A DNA stretch of 13,823 bases from Myxococcota bacterium (GTDB taxonomy: Bacteria; Myxococcota_C; UBA6777), in assembly GCA_963169055.1 (NCBI GenBank), contig CAUJFU010000072.1, forward strand, positions 1 to 13,823, given 5' to 3'. A program made the translations under genes and the position numbers. Numbering within the stretch: position 1 is the stretch's first letter; the number at the start of each line of letters is the position of its first letter. Positions 13,695 through 13,823 of the stretch are shown here, piece by piece. Under the pieces are notes generated by a model. That model worked only from the letters and a program-made list of their open reading frames with translations. It did not search any database and had not been told where the DNA came from.

Positions 13695-13823
13695 TTAATC
13701 GTTTTGTTCGGGTGCGCGGAAGAGATTGGGATCGATGAGCAAGATCAGGAAGAGGACGGGAACCATCCACAAAGCGCGAGCAAAGCCGATGGTGGGGATC
13801 AGAAGAAGCATCACCATCCCGAC
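13695..13823 (-). CDS. C-terminal end of a membrane protein (5' part outside window)
   Basis: An open minus-strand frame enters from the right edge and ends with TAA at 13695-13697, giving the last 42 residues. These are highly hydrophobic (M-V-M-L-L-L-I-P-T-I-G-F, then W-M-V-P-V-L-F-L-I-L-L-I) and look like one or two transmembrane segments followed by a short polar tail, D-P-N-L-F-R-A-P-E-Q-N-D. Too little is visible to name a family. It converges with the TPR gene across the repeat-bearing interval. Confidence 0.6.
   Translation of the reverse strand, partial: VGMVMLLLIPTIGFARALWMVPVLFLILLIDPNLFRAPEQND

Noticed and set aside
13492-13770. Minus-strand open frame of 92 codons at the right end.
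   Set aside because: Crosses the inverted repeats and the double-hairpin element and conflicts with the hydrophobic frame that ends at 13695.

Overview
The window looks like chromosomal DNA of a Gram-negative bacterium, most likely a myxobacterial-type (Myxococcota) lineage. That assignment is an inference from gene content: an AgmX/PglI-type TonB-like protein, a VKOR-DsbA redox fusion, an archaeal/eukaryote-type prolyl-tRNA synthetase and a type III export locus that keeps a FliO-like gene. No rRNA or other taxonomic marker is present. No tRNA, rRNA, CRISPR array, transposase or phage gene was seen.

Left half (1-6409, all minus strand): a type III export apparatus cluster, transcribed from about 6480 towards 1. 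The order is sctQ (C-ring), a FliO-like membrane protein, sctR, sctS, sctT, a 292-base gap, sctU, a 200-base gap, then a glycine-rich cysteine-free protein that runs off the left edge. The first five genes are tightly packed, with one overlap at fliO/sctR. A good sigma70-like promoter (TTGTCC, 17 bases, TATCAT) lies 77 bases upstream of the sctQ ATG. Together SctR/S/T/U form the inner-membrane export gate and the substrate-specificity switch, SctQ the cytoplasmic sorting platform, and FliO probably helps assemble the SctR ring. The ATPase (SctN), SctV, secretin and needle genes are not in the window. The glycine-rich protein is a candidate secreted, harpin-like substrate.

Middle (6549-8951): divergent from sctQ are a Nit1-type carbon-nitrogen hydrolase and a cysteine-rich lipoprotein separated by three bases. 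They converge on a small membrane-anchored AgmX/TonB-C-like protein. A 33-bp tandem duplication spans both 3' ends.

Right half (8952-13823): a hairpin-rich intergenic region, then on the minus strand a tripartite VKOR-DsbA-DsbA envelope oxidoreductase with a perfectly periodic 164-residue duplication, and proS. Divergent from proS is a TPR-like protein. The last 360 bases hold an intergenic element with terminal inverted repeats that contains a second copy of the double-hairpin repeat found near 9015, and the C-terminal end of a membrane protein entering from the right edge.

The most interesting material is the sct/FliO/glycine-rich locus, the redox fusion and the dispersed palindromic repeat.
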